A DNA stretch of 64,000 nt from CAYNRG01 sp964399545 (GCA_964399545.1 CAYNRG010000006.1:18659-82658), one strand, 5' to 3'. Shown: positions 1 through 8,722, counted from the first letter of the stretch. Numbers and translations: made by a program. Notes: generated by a model from the sequence alone, not told the origin.

Positions 1-1700
1 ATAGTAATGATCTTGAGCGTGAAAGAGGAATTACCATTTATTCAAAGAACTGCTCCGTCAATTATAAAGATTATAAAATTAATATTGTGGATACTCCAGG
101 CCATGCTGATTTTTCTAGTGAGGTTGAGCGAATTATTAAAACTGTAGATACAGTTATTCTTCTTGTAGATTCTAGCGAAGGGCCTATGCCACAGACAAGA
201 TTCGTATTACAAAAGAGTTTGGAATGTGGACTTTGTCCTATTCTTTTGATTAATAAAATGGACAAGAAAGATGCTCGTGCTGTCGAGGTTATTGATCTAG
301 TTTATGAGTTATTTTTAGAATTAGATGCTAATGATAGTCAATTGGATTTCCCAATTCTTTACGGAATTGCCCGTGAAGGAATTGTTCGTTATGAAAAAGA
401 AGATGAGAATAAAGATATTGTTCCTTTATTTGAAACTATTCTAAAGCATTGTGAAGCTTATCCAAATAAAAAAGAGGAAGGTCTTCAAATGCAAGTTTCT
501 GCCCTTGCTTATGATGAATATATAGGACGTTTGGGGATTGGACGTATTTACTCTGGAACATTGAAAGAAGCAATGCAAGTTACTGTGTGTGATCCAGATC
601 AAAAACAAAAACGTTGTAAGGTGAATCAAGTATTTACCTATAAAGGATTAAGTCGTATTGCGACACCAGAAGCACAATGTGGTGAAATTGTTATTGTTGC
701 AGGAATTCCGGATATTGAGATTGGGGATACGCTTTGCGACAGTGGAGTAGTAAATCCATTGCCATCAATTACAATTGAAGAACCTACATTGTCGATGAAT
801 TTTATGGTTAACTCTTCTCCTTTTGCAGGGAAAAGTGGAAAGTATATTACTTCGAGAAATATTAAAGAACGCTTAGAAAAAGAATTAGAAGTAAATGTAG
901 GTCTTCGAGTAGAAGAAACAGAATCAACAGACTCTTTTAAAGTAAGTGGAAGAGGAGAACTTCATTTATCCATTTTACTAGAAAATATGCGTCGTGAAGG
1001 TTATGAGATTGCGGTGAGTAAGCCAGAAGTTATTTATCACCGTGAAGAAGGACAACTTATGGAGCCGATGGAACAAGTAGTTTGTACAGTTCCTAATGAA
1101 TATTCAGGAAGTGTTATTTCTAAATTGAATTTACGCAAAGGAATGATGGTTGATATTGTTGATGAAGGAAGTTACAGCAAGATTGAATACCTTGTTCCTA
1201 CAAGAGGTTTACTAGGTTATCGTTCAGAATTCATTAACGATACTCGAGGTGAAGGAACTTTATTGAGAAGATTAGCAGGCTATGAGCCATATAAAGGAGA
1301 TATTTCACAACGAGTGAATGGTGCTCTTATCTCAACAGAGACAGGAAGTGCAATGACTTATGCTCTTTGGAATATTCAAGAGCGTGGTTTATTATTTATC
1401 GGACCTCAAACAGATGTTTATGAGGGGATGATTATTGGTCGTGCAGCCAAGGACTTAGATATGGGTGTTAATCCAATTAAAAACAAGAAAATGAGTGCTG
1501 TTCGTTCATCAGGTGCAGATGAAGCAATGAAATTAGTTCCTCCAAAGATTTTGACATTGGAAGAGGCATTGGAGTTTATCAATGATGATGAGCTTGTAGA
1601 AATTACACCAGATAGCATTCGCTTAAGAAAGCGCTACTTAACTCCTGCAGAGAGAAAACAACATGCAAAACGCTTACAGGTTGCGTTAGAAGAAAAGTAG
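1..1700 (+). CDS. typA: Ribosome-associated GTPase TypA/BipA (3' part, 5' end outside window)
   Basis: TypA/BipA is a translational GTPase of the EF-G family that binds ribosomes and assists large-subunit assembly and growth under stress. The reading frame is open from base 3 with no start, so the gene begins upstream and its P-loop (G1) is not in the window. Visible are the switch I segment (LERERGITI), the G3 motif DTPGH, the G4 motif NKMD, the EF-G-like domain II and domain V regions, and the BipA-specific C-terminus (about 565 of roughly 610 residues). A GTG at 87 lies inside the G-domain and is not a real start. A hairpin terminator follows. Assignment is very secure. Confidence 0.97.
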   Translation, partial: SNDLERERGITIYSKNCSVNYKDYKINIVDTPGHADFSSEVERIIKTVDTVILLVDSSEGPMPQTRFVLQKSLECGLCPILLINKMDKKDARAVEVIDLVYELFLELDANDSQLDFPILYGIAREGIVRYEKEDENKDIVPLFETILKHCEAYPNKKEEGLQMQVSALAYDEYIGRLGIGRIYSGTLKEAMQVTVCDPDQKQKRCKVNQVFTYKGLSRIATPEAQCGEIVIVAGIPDIEIGDTLCDSGVVNPLPSITIEEPTLSMNFMVNSSPFAGKSGKYITSRNIKERLEKELEVNVGLRVEETESTDSFKVSGRGELHLSILLENMRREGYEIAVSKPEVIYHREEGQLMEPMEQVVCTVPNEYSGSVISKLNLRKGMMVDIVDEGSYSKIEYLVPTRGLLGYRSEFINDTRGEGTLLRRLAGYEPYKGDISQRVNGALISTETGSAMTYALWNIQERGLLFIGPQTDVYEGMIIGRAAKDLDMGVNPIKNKKMSAVRSSGADEAMKLVPPKILTLEEALEFINDDELVEITPDSIRLRKRYLTPAERKQHAKRLQVALEEK

Positions 1701-1723
1701 ACTTTCACAAGGAAGTAGAAAAT

Positions 1724-1755
1724 AAGTCATCAATAGAAATTGATGGCTTTTCTTT
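1724..1755 (+). terminator. Intrinsic terminator after typA
   Basis: An 11-bp stem (1724-1734 with 1739-1749, one G-T pair) with an AGAA loop is followed by a T-rich run. It separates typA from the hydrogenase operon. Confidence 0.8.
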
Positions 1756-1822
1756 ATGATAAAAAGAGGAGCTGATTCAATTAATTGAATTGTGTTTAAA
1801 AGAAAATTATGGTAAAGTATTG

Positions 1823-1840
1823 TTGTGAATGGATTATCAA
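1823..1840 (+). promoter_or_regulatory. Rex-like operator upstream of the hydrogenase gene
   Basis: The 18-bp sequence reads TTGTGAA, four bases, TTATCAA. It differs by one base in each half from the Rex consensus TTGTTAA-N4-TTAACAA. It ends 15 nt before the chosen ATG at 1856 and lies just after a possible -10 (TAAAGT, 1813-1818), where a repressor would block initiation. Rex senses NADH/NAD+ and controls fermentative and hydrogenase genes in Bacillota. Binding here is inferred only, and rex itself is not in the window. Confidence 0.5.
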
Positions 1841-1855
1841 TTAGGGGGAGAAAAC

Positions 1856-3316
1856 ATGTCGTTATTTAAACATGAAGCAAGACAATTTAAGTTTGATATT
1901 TTAAGAGAAATTGCAACAGAGGCTTTTGAAGATCGGTTAACAGAGGAGAACATAAGTTCTTATGGGAAATTACTAGTACCTACTACAAGAGCGAACTTTC
2001 GCTGTTGTGTATATAAAGAGAGAGAAATCTTAAGGCAACGGGCTAGACTAGCTATGGGAAAAATGGCGAATGATGGAACAGAGTATAACCCACGCCAAAT
2101 CGTTCAAGTGATTGATGCTGCATGTGATGGATGTACCATTAAAAAGATTCGAATTACAGATAATTGCCGAAAATGTATGGCGAAAAGTTGTATGGGATCT
2201 TGTAACTTTGGTGCGATTAGTATGGGTTCAGATCGTGCAATGATTGATTATGATAAATGTGTTGAATGTGGAGCTTGTGCACGCAATTGTCCATATAATG
2301 CTGTAATTGTTTCTGAAAGACCATGCTCACAGCATTGTCCAGTTGATGCGATTCGCTGGGATGAATATGGAATTGCAAAAATTGATGAAGAGAAATGTAT
2401 TAATTGTGGTGGTTGTCAAGCCGCATGTCCATTTGGAGCTATTGAAGATATTTCATGGATTGTTCCGGTTATTCAATTATTACAACTAAATACACCAACG
2501 CATGCTATTATTGCACCAGCTATTCAAGGGCAATTTGATAATGCCACATTACCGCAAATTAAAAAAAGTATAAAAATGTTAGGATTCACAGAAGTTCATG
2601 AAGCTGCAATTGGAGCAGATGCAGTAGCGCACTATGAGCAAGAAGAATTGAAAGAACACATAGAAAAAGGAATTCCAATAACAACATCTTGTTGCCCAGC
2701 GTTTGTGAATATGGCAAAAATGCACTTTCCTGAGCAATACGAAGCGAATGTATCTACAACAGTTTCACCAATGATGGCTTTAGCAAGAAAGCTAAAGAAA
2801 GAAAATCCAGACCATGGTGTTGTCTTTATTGGTCCATGTCTTGCAAAAAAACAAGAGGCAATGGAAGAATATACAGCGGTGGATTATGTACTTACTTTTG
2901 AAGAATTAGCTGCGATGCTAGTAGCAAAACATATTTACTGTGAGGAAGTAAACCCTGATGTTTCTGATTACCCAACAGTCTTTGGACGAAACTTTGCCCA
3001 AGGTGGAGGAGTTTCTAAGGCGGTAATTGAGGTAGCTAAAGAGAAAGATGATCCAGAGTTTAAAGGCGTTTATGCTGATGGATGCTTTGAGTGTAAAAAA
3101 CAACTGATGTTAATTAAGGCGGGGCGTTTTGATAGTGATATTTTAGAGGGAATGTGTTGTACAGGTGGATGTATTGCTGGGCCTGCAACCATTGAAACAC
3201 CAGCCATTGCCAAAGGAAGAATGAATAAAGAAAATTTAAGTGTCGATAAAAAAGAAATTCGTCAGTCACTTGAAATCTTTGATTTTAGTGGTGTAGATAT
3301 GCACCGTTCAAAATAA
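1856..3316 (+). CDS. [FeFe] hydrogenase, group B-like, with ferredoxin-type N-terminus
   Basis: A 486-residue monomeric iron-only hydrogenase, predicted cytoplasmic, that would couple ferredoxin-type electrons to proton reduction or H2 oxidation. Cysteine groups at about residues 90-116, 135-145 (CxxCxxCxxxC), 157-161 and 181-191 (CxxCxxCxxxCP) indicate several iron-sulfur clusters. The H-cluster motifs are TSCCP (277-281), GPC (326-328) and the L3 motif MCCTGGC (433-439). The altered L2/L3 motifs resemble group B rather than classical group A enzymes. The start at 1856 has AGGGGGAG five bases upstream; an in-frame ATG at 1829 falls inside the Rex-like site and lacks a good ribosome-binding site. 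It leads a four-gene operon with a [2Fe-2S] protein, a sensory hydrogenase and a phosphatase. Confidence 0.93.
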   Translation: MSLFKHEARQFKFDILREIATEAFEDRLTEENISSYGKLLVPTTRANFRCCVYKEREILRQRARLAMGKMANDGTEYNPRQIVQVIDAACDGCTIKKIRITDNCRKCMAKSCMGSCNFGAISMGSDRAMIDYDKCVECGACARNCPYNAVIVSERPCSQHCPVDAIRWDEYGIAKIDEEKCINCGGCQAACPFGAIEDISWIVPVIQLLQLNTPTHAIIAPAIQGQFDNATLPQIKKSIKMLGFTEVHEAAIGADAVAHYEQEELKEHIEKGIPITTSCCPAFVNMAKMHFPEQYEANVSTTVSPMMALARKLKKENPDHGVVFIGPCLAKKQEAMEEYTAVDYVLTFEELAAMLVAKHIYCEEVNPDVSDYPTVFGRNFAQGGGVSKAVIEVAKEKDDPEFKGVYADGCFECKKQLMLIKAGRFDSDILEGMCCTGGCIAGPATIETPAIAKGRMNKENLSVDKKEIRQSLEIFDFSGVDMHRSK

Positions 3317-3329
3317 TAAGGAGGCAACT

Positions 3330-3584
3330 ATGATTAAGATTGAGGTATGTATTGGGAGTGCGTGCTATGTAAAGGGGAGTAATCAAGTAGTTACTCTTCT
3401 TCAAAACATGGTGAAGGAGAAAGGCATTGAGGATCAAGTAGAAATTAAGGGATCCTTTTGTATGCAGCTTTGTCAAGGTGGGCAAGGACTAGGAATTAAA
3501 ATTAATGGTAAGGCATTACAAAATGTTGGTCTTCACAATGCAGAGGAAGTTTTAGAGAAAGAGTTAACCTTAGCTTTAGGATGA
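3330..3584 (+). CDS. Small thioredoxin-like [2Fe-2S] ferredoxin (NuoE/HydC-like)
   Basis: An 84-residue protein with the thioredoxin-like [2Fe-2S] fold found in the 24-kDa subunit of complex I and in electron-bifurcating hydrogenases. The four ligand cysteines are visible: C7 and C12 near the N-terminus (CIGSAC), and the SFCMQLC pair in the middle. It lies 13 bp after the hydrogenase gene behind an AGGAGG site, and its stop overlaps the next start as ATGA, so translation is coupled. It probably passes electrons between, or signals from, the two H-cluster proteins beside it. No flavin or NADH subunit is nearby, so it is not part of a classical bifurcating HydABC complex. Confidence 0.88.
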   Translation: MIKIEVCIGSACYVKGSNQVVTLLQNMVKEKGIEDQVEIKGSFCMQLCQGGQGLGIKINGKALQNVGLHNAEEVLEKELTLALG

Positions 3585-5251
3585 ATTTTTATATCCAACT
3601 TGCAGAACTAAACTGTAAGAATTGCATGAGATGTGTTCGCGTTTGTCCAACGAATGCTATGACATATGTGAATCATCAGCCAACAATTGTAGAAGAGGAA
3701 TGTATTTTATGTGGAAAATGTTTTTTGGTTTGTCCGCATAGTGCAAAGAAGGTAAGTAGTAATTACAATCAAGTCAAAGAATGGCTTCGGAATAAAGAGA
3801 AAGTCATTTTCAGTGTAGCTCCTTCTTTTGTAGCAATCTGGCCTCAATATAAGAAACTAGAGAAACAGCTCTTAAAACAAGGCGCTTTTTTGGTAGAAGA
3901 AACAGCTCATGGAGCTAAGTTAGTTTCTGAAGAATATAGTAGATTAATTGAAGAGGGAATGATGAAAAATATCATTTCAACTTGCTGTCCTACTGTTGTT
4001 TCGTTAATTGAAAAAGAATATGGTGATTTAGTTGGGCAACTAGCACCTGTAGTTTCTCCAATGATTGCTCATGGAAGAGAATTGAAAAAAAGACATCCTG
4101 ATGCAAAAGTAGTCTTTGTTTCACCATGCATTGCTAAGCAGAAAGAAAAAGATGATTCTCGATTTTTGGGAGCCATTGATGCGATAGTCACGATGGAAGA
4201 ACTTTTAGAATTTGTGTTATCAGATGAAGAAGTTGAAGAAAATTGGGATAATTTTGAAGGGGATATTGCTCGCTTATATCCTACTCCAGGAGGGATTATA
4301 AAAACTCTACCCCGAGAAGGAAGTTATAAAAAGGTAAATGTTGAAGGCATTAACCGAGTTAAGCAAGCATTAGATTCCATCCAACAAGGAACATTGGAAG
4401 GCTACTTTTTTGAGATGAGTGCTTGCCATGATTCTTGTTTAGGAGGACCTTTGTTGAAAAATTGTGAACACAATGAATGGTTAGGACAAAGTGTTATTCG
4501 AGATAGTGTTGATGAAAATAGAAAAGTGAAAGCAGCACCGAAGAAAGAAAACTTTGAAGCAAAATGGGAAAAACAGAGTATCCCACAAATGAATCATACA
4601 AATGAGCAGATTCAGGATATGCTTTTCATTATGGGAAAAACAAATAAAGATAAAGAATATGACTGTGGTGCTTGTGGTTATGAAACCTGTCGTGAAAAAG
4701 CGATTGCAGTTTTGGAGGGTAAGGCAGACCCTAAAATTTGCTTACCTAATGCACTAGAGCATGCAGAATCAATTTCGAATTTAATTATTGAGCATACACC
4801 CAATGGAATTATTGTTTTAGATGAAAATCTAACAATTCGTGAAATGAATCCGTCTGCAAAGCATATGTTGCTTTTAGATGAAGTGAATGCAATAGGAATG
4901 CCAATTGAGAGTATTCTTCCAGATAAAGAATTAGTTAAAACAATTCATCAAACACGCAGAGTTCAATATTATCGTTCATACTATTCTCAATATGAATTAA
5001 TTTTAGAGCATGCTATCATGAAACTAGAAGAAGAAAATTATGTGGTTTTAATTTTAATGGATTTAACAGTAGAAGAAACAAAGGAAAAAGTAATTAAAGA
5101 AATTCGTCGTCAAACGGTAGAGATAACTCAACAAGTGATTGATGATCAAATGAGAACTGTTCAAGAAATTGCGAGTTTACTTGGAGAAACAGCTGCAAAA
5201 TCAAAAGTAGCTTTGACTCGCTTGAAGAAAGCGATGGAAGAAGATGATTAA
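3581..5251 (+). CDS. Sensory [FeFe] hydrogenase homologue with PAS domain
   Basis: A 556-residue multidomain protein. Domains in order: two [4Fe-4S] ferredoxin motifs (C12-C22 and C41-C51), an H-cluster domain with STCCP (133-137), SPC (181-183) and the L3 motif ACHDSC (281-286), an additional four-Cys iron-sulfur domain (C362, C365, C370, C387), a PAS domain (about 393-490) and a C-terminal coiled-coil-like helix. This layout matches the putative H2-sensing group C hydrogenases that are encoded with phosphatases or kinases. It has no histidine kinase domain, so output probably goes through the SpoIIE-type phosphatase encoded next, which overlaps it by 8 bp. A direct role in H2 turnover is less likely because its H-cluster motifs are strongly modified. 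Confidence 0.9.
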   Translation: MNFYIQLAELNCKNCMRCVRVCPTNAMTYVNHQPTIVEEECILCGKCFLVCPHSAKKVSSNYNQVKEWLRNKEKVIFSVAPSFVAIWPQYKKLEKQLLKQGAFLVEETAHGAKLVSEEYSRLIEEGMMKNIISTCCPTVVSLIEKEYGDLVGQLAPVVSPMIAHGRELKKRHPDAKVVFVSPCIAKQKEKDDSRFLGAIDAIVTMEELLEFVLSDEEVEENWDNFEGDIARLYPTPGGIIKTLPREGSYKKVNVEGINRVKQALDSIQQGTLEGYFFEMSACHDSCLGGPLLKNCEHNEWLGQSVIRDSVDENRKVKAAPKKENFEAKWEKQSIPQMNHTNEQIQDMLFIMGKTNKDKEYDCGACGYETCREKAIAVLEGKADPKICLPNALEHAESISNLIIEHTPNGIIVLDENLTIREMNPSAKHMLLLDEVNAIGMPIESILPDKELVKTIHQTRRVQYYRSYYSQYELILEHAIMKLEEENYVVLILMDLTVEETKEKVIKEIRRQTVEITQQVIDDQMRTVQEIASLLGETAAKSKVALTRLKKAMEEDD

Positions 5252-6431
5252 TTCTAAAGTTCATGTAGAAAGTTTTTCAAAGTCGTTAAATAAAAAAAAT
5301 GAAGAGTTATGTGGAGATAAGGTCTCTATTAAAAGTAATGACTCTTCTTTTGTCATGGTATTGGCCGATGGACTTGGAAGTGGAGTGAAAGCTAATATTT
5401 TATCTACTCTAACCAGTACGATTATTTCAGAAATGATGGTTTCTGGAGCAACGATTCAAGATGCGGTAGAAACGATTGCCGCAACTTTACCAGAGTGTCA
5501 AGAAAGAGGAGTAGCATACTCTACATTTACGGTACTTCAAGTTTTTTATGAAGGATATGCTATTTTGGTTGAATTTGATAATCCAGCTTCAATTGTTTTG
5601 CGCAATAAAAAAGTTTTAGATTTACAACCTGACATTACGATGATAGGGAAAAGGAAAATTTCGCAATCTACATTTCAGGTACAAGAGGAAGATCAAATTG
5701 TGATGTTTTCAGATGGAATTATCCATGCCGGAATTGGTTACTCTTTGAATTTTGGTTGGGATCATTCTGAGGTGCAGGATTTTTTGTTGGAATACACTAA
5801 TGAAAAAGACTCCGCTAAAGAAGTGACTCGAATTCTTTTAGCTAATGTCAATGATTTATATGATGGAAAGCCGGGTGATGATTCGACAGTTGCTTGTGCC
5901 AAAATATTAAAAGCTACCGAGGCAAGAGTGATGGTGGGGCCTCCAGAAAATCAAAGTGATGATGAAAAAGTAGTTCAACGACTTTTGAAAGCAACAGGGA
6001 AAAAAATTTGTTGCGGAGGAACGACTAGTAATATTGTTTCGCGAGTTACAGGAAAAGAAATTACCATGGATAACTTGATTTCATTGGTTTCAGATGTTCC
6101 ACCAATGGGATATATTGAAGGAATTGATTTGGTTACAGAAGGAGTATTGACTCTTCAGAAAACAAACAAATATTTGGATCGATGTGTTGAAAATGAAGCT
6201 TATCAAGAAGAGTTAGTGACATCTAAGGGGAGAGATGGAGCTCTTTGCTTAACAAAAATGTTGTTGGAGGAATGTAGTGAAATTACCTTTATGGTAGGGC
6301 GTTCTGATAATCCTGCCCATAAGGCCATTGCTTATTCAACGATTTCATTGAACGCAAAAATCCAATTGATTCGAGAAATGGCAGAAAATCTTAAAAAACT
6401 TGGAAAGATTGTTCATATTGAGTTGTATTAG
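5244..6431 (+). CDS. SpoIIE-family PP2C phosphatase, likely output of the H2 sensor
   Basis: A 395-residue protein with an N-terminal PP2C/SpoIIE domain (about 1-210). Metal-binding motifs are LADGLGSG, MFSDGI and GDDSTV. Such enzymes dephosphorylate Ser/Thr-phosphorylated anti-anti-sigma factors or other partners. The remaining 180 residues form a second domain that I do not recognise, containing a CCGGTTSN stretch and MVGRSDNP. There are no membrane segments, unlike sporulation SpoIIE. It overlaps the sensory hydrogenase gene by 8 bp, uses GGAAGAAG as ribosome-binding site, and ends at a hairpin terminator, so it is the last gene of the hydrogen operon. Its substrate is not encoded in the window. 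Confidence 0.88.
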   Translation: MINSKVHVESFSKSLNKKNEELCGDKVSIKSNDSSFVMVLADGLGSGVKANILSTLTSTIISEMMVSGATIQDAVETIAATLPECQERGVAYSTFTVLQVFYEGYAILVEFDNPASIVLRNKKVLDLQPDITMIGKRKISQSTFQVQEEDQIVMFSDGIIHAGIGYSLNFGWDHSEVQDFLLEYTNEKDSAKEVTRILLANVNDLYDGKPGDDSTVACAKILKATEARVMVGPPENQSDDEKVVQRLLKATGKKICCGGTTSNIVSRVTGKEITMDNLISLVSDVPPMGYIEGIDLVTEGVLTLQKTNKYLDRCVENEAYQEELVTSKGRDGALCLTKMLLEECSEITFMVGRSDNPAHKAIAYSTISLNAKIQLIREMAENLKKLGKIVHIELY

Positions 6432-6458
6432 AGAAAGGAGTTCGCTTTCTCTATTTTT
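6430..6458 (+). terminator. Intrinsic terminator of the hydrogenase operon
   Basis: A perfect 8-bp stem (AGAGAAAG with CTTTCTCT) is followed by ATTTTTAT. It begins at the stop codon of the phosphatase gene. Confidence 0.85.
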
Positions 6459-6506
6459 ATAAGTCATTTAATGATATGATAATCTCAATGAAAGGTAGGT
6501 TACAAG

Positions 6507-7724
6507 ATGAGTGTTCAAGAAAGATTAATTCGATATTGTAAAATTGATACCCAATCAAATGGTGAAAGTCAGACAGTACCAACTACGATGAAGCAATTTG
6601 ATTTAGCTAATGTGTTAAAAGATGAGATGATAGCAATGGGGATGAGTCATGTTTATTTAACAGACCAGTGCTATTTATATGGAGAAATTCCGTCGAATAT
6701 AGAGAAAGAAGTTCCGACAATTGGATTTATCGCACACATGGATACAGCACCAGATTTTAGTGGAACTAATGTTCAGCCGCGACTGATTGAAAATTATCAA
6801 GGAGAGACCATTCAATTAAATGAAGAATATTCATTATCAGTGGATGCCTTTCCTAATCTTCTAAACTGCCTTGGAAAAGATTTAGTTGTCGCCGATGGAA
6901 CGACTTTACTAGGTGCTGATGATAAGGCAGGAGTGGCAGAAATTATGGAGGCTTGCCAGTATTTGTTGTCGCATCCAGAAATAAAGCATGGAACAGTTAA
7001 GGTAGGGTTTACGCCGGATGAAGAAGTAGGTAAAGGTGCTGATCATTTTGATGTTCAAGGATTTGGATGTGATTTTGCCTATACAATGGATGGCCGAGCA
7101 ATTAATGAGGTTGCAGATGAAAACTTTAATGCAGCTTCCGCGGTGGTTAAAGTTCAAGGTGTAAGCATGCATCCAGGAAGCGCAAAAGGAAAAATGATTC
7201 ATGCATGTAATGTTGCTCATGAATTTCATGGTTTGTTACCGGAAGGAGCACGTGCAGAAACAACAGAAAAAAAAGAGGGATTTAATCACTTAATTTCAAT
7301 GACTGGAGATGTGACATTTTCAGAGTTAACTTATATTTTAAGGAATCATGATTCAAGAAAATTGAATTTACAAAAAGAAAATTTTGAGTTGGCAAAGCAA
7401 TTTTTGAATAAAAAATATGGTAGAGAACTTATTAGTGTAGAGATTAAGGACAGTTACCGTAATATGAAAGAAATTTTAAAAGATAATCCTAGAGCAGTGG
7501 ATTTAGCAAAAGAAGCTATTCAAGCCTTAGGTAAGGAAGTAAGGATGCAAAGTGCTCGTGGTGGTACGGATGGAGCACGTCTAACTTTTATGGGTTTACC
7601 TTGCCCTAATTTGGGAACAGGAGGAGAAAATTATCATGGACCACACGAGTATTGTTGTGTCCAAGATATGGAAGAAGCTGTCCGTTTAATTTTAAAAATA
7701 GTTGATTTAGCGACACAACAATAA
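6507..7724 (+). CDS. pepT: Peptidase T (tripeptide aminopeptidase)
   Basis: A cytoplasmic zinc aminopeptidase of family M20 that removes the N-terminal residue of tripeptides. The 405-residue length is typical. Metal-site motifs are seen: HMDTAPD, the bridging-Asp motif GADDKAG, DEEVG with the catalytic Glu, and GPHEYC near the C-terminus. The start at 6507 follows a weak GTAGGTT site. It sits 15 bp before the PfkB-type kinase gene and after the terminator of the hydrogen operon. With the opp importer, PepV, aminopeptidase P and the M18 enzyme it suggests peptide-based nutrition. Confidence 0.95.
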   Translation: MSVQERLIRYCKIDTQSNGESQTVPTTMKQFDLANVLKDEMIAMGMSHVYLTDQCYLYGEIPSNIEKEVPTIGFIAHMDTAPDFSGTNVQPRLIENYQGETIQLNEEYSLSVDAFPNLLNCLGKDLVVADGTTLLGADDKAGVAEIMEACQYLLSHPEIKHGTVKVGFTPDEEVGKGADHFDVQGFGCDFAYTMDGRAINEVADENFNAASAVVKVQGVSMHPGSAKGKMIHACNVAHEFHGLLPEGARAETTEKKEGFNHLISMTGDVTFSELTYILRNHDSRKLNLQKENFELAKQFLNKKYGRELISVEIKDSYRNMKEILKDNPRAVDLAKEAIQALGKEVRMQSARGGTDGARLTFMGLPCPNLGTGGENYHGPHEYCCVQDMEEAVRLILKIVDLATQQ

Positions 7725-7739
7725 AGAGGAGGAAAAGGA

Positions 7740-8666
7740 ATGATCTATACATGCACTTTAAATCCATCATTGGATTATTATATGGAATTTGAAAATCCAT
7801 TACAAAATAAAACAGCTAATCGTAGCCAGTTAGAGTATTATGAAGCAGGTGGAAAAGGAATTAATGTCTCCATTGTACTAAATAATTTAATGATTCCTTC
7901 AAGAGCATTTGGGTTTCTTGGTGGTTTTACAAAGGACTTTTATATTAGTTTATTGGAAAAGTATGAATACCTTCAACCCAACTTTACCTATATCGATGGA
8001 CATACTCGTGTGAATGTGAAATTGAATTCAGATGGTCAGAGCTTTGATTTGAATGCAGCGGGTCCATACATTATTTCAAAAAATATGCTTCAACTTAAAA
8101 CAAAAGTAGAGCGTTTGGATGAGAATGATATTTTTGTTTTTTCAGGAAACAGTCCAGATTATTTATTGGATGATGTTGAAGAAATGATTTCTTTATGTGC
8201 GAGAAATGGAGTAAGGTTAGTGTTAGATACAAACTCAACGATTATAAAGAGGTGTCTTAGATATAAGCCATATCTCATTAGCCCCAATATCGATGAATTA
8301 AGAGAGATTGCAGGAACTCCTTGTGATTCTGAAGAGGAAATTATTCAAGCAGTTAAAACTTGTATCAACCTAGGAGCTCAGCATGTGATGGTTTATCGCA
8401 AAGAAATGGAAACGATTATGGCTTCGCAAGAGGGAGTTTATAAAGCAAGACCAATCAAACAAGGTGAATCATCTTTAGATACAGTAGGAACACAAGATGC
8501 GATGGTGGCAGGCTTTGTGATGAGTTCGTTGAGAACTGGAAACAGTCTGGAGTGTTTCCGATATGCAGCTTGTTGTAAAGAAGCCACATTGTTTGCTAAG
8601 AATTTGGAGATTCGAGATCGAATCAATGACCTCTATGACCAAATTGATTTGGAAGAAGTGAAGTAG
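7740..8666 (+). CDS. PfkB-family sugar-phosphate kinase (1-phosphofructokinase-like) with altered GAGD motif
   Basis: A 308-residue PfkB kinase most like 1-phosphofructokinase/tagatose-6-phosphate kinase (FruK/LacC): the start TCTLNPSLDYY and substrate motif GGKGINVS are typical. The second PfkB signature, normally DTxGAGD, reads DTVGTQD here. The catalytic Asp is kept but the Ala-Gly of the anion hole are changed to Thr-Gln, so activity or substrate may differ. It has an AGGAGG site and is 15 bp after pepT, probably one transcript. No PTS fructose genes are adjacent, which leaves the substrate uncertain. Confidence 0.85.
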   Translation: MIYTCTLNPSLDYYMEFENPLQNKTANRSQLEYYEAGGKGINVSIVLNNLMIPSRAFGFLGGFTKDFYISLLEKYEYLQPNFTYIDGHTRVNVKLNSDGQSFDLNAAGPYIISKNMLQLKTKVERLDENDIFVFSGNSPDYLLDDVEEMISLCARNGVRLVLDTNSTIIKRCLRYKPYLISPNIDELREIAGTPCDSEEEIIQAVKTCINLGAQHVMVYRKEMETIMASQEGVYKARPIKQGESSLDTVGTQDAMVAGFVMSSLRTGNSLECFRYAACCKEATLFAKNLEIRDRINDLYDQIDLEEVK

Positions 8667-8671
8667 AAGAG

Positions 8672-8699
8672 TTGAAAAAGAGGTCTTATTTGGTATAAT
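8672..8699 (+). promoter_or_regulatory. Sigma-A-type promoter for the thioredoxin-like lipoprotein
   Basis: TTGAAA (8672-8677) and TATAAT (8694-8699) are separated by 16 bp, 24 bp before the ATG. Confidence 0.65.
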
Positions 8700-8722
8700 A
8701 CTAGAAGAAAAGAGGAAAAAAA

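Noticed and set aside
1829..1855. In-frame ATG upstream of the hydrogenase start
   Set aside because: It lies within the Rex-like palindrome and has no ribosome-binding site; ATG 1856 has AGGGGGAG at the right distance.
3330..3584. Electron-bifurcating HydABC complex
   Set aside because: The small [2Fe-2S] protein is present but no flavin/NADH (HydB/NuoF-like) subunit is adjacent and the hydrogenase lacks HydA-type extensions.
6909..7229. Reverse-strand ORF in pepT
   Set aside because: Lies entirely within a well-supported gene and contains no recognisable domain.
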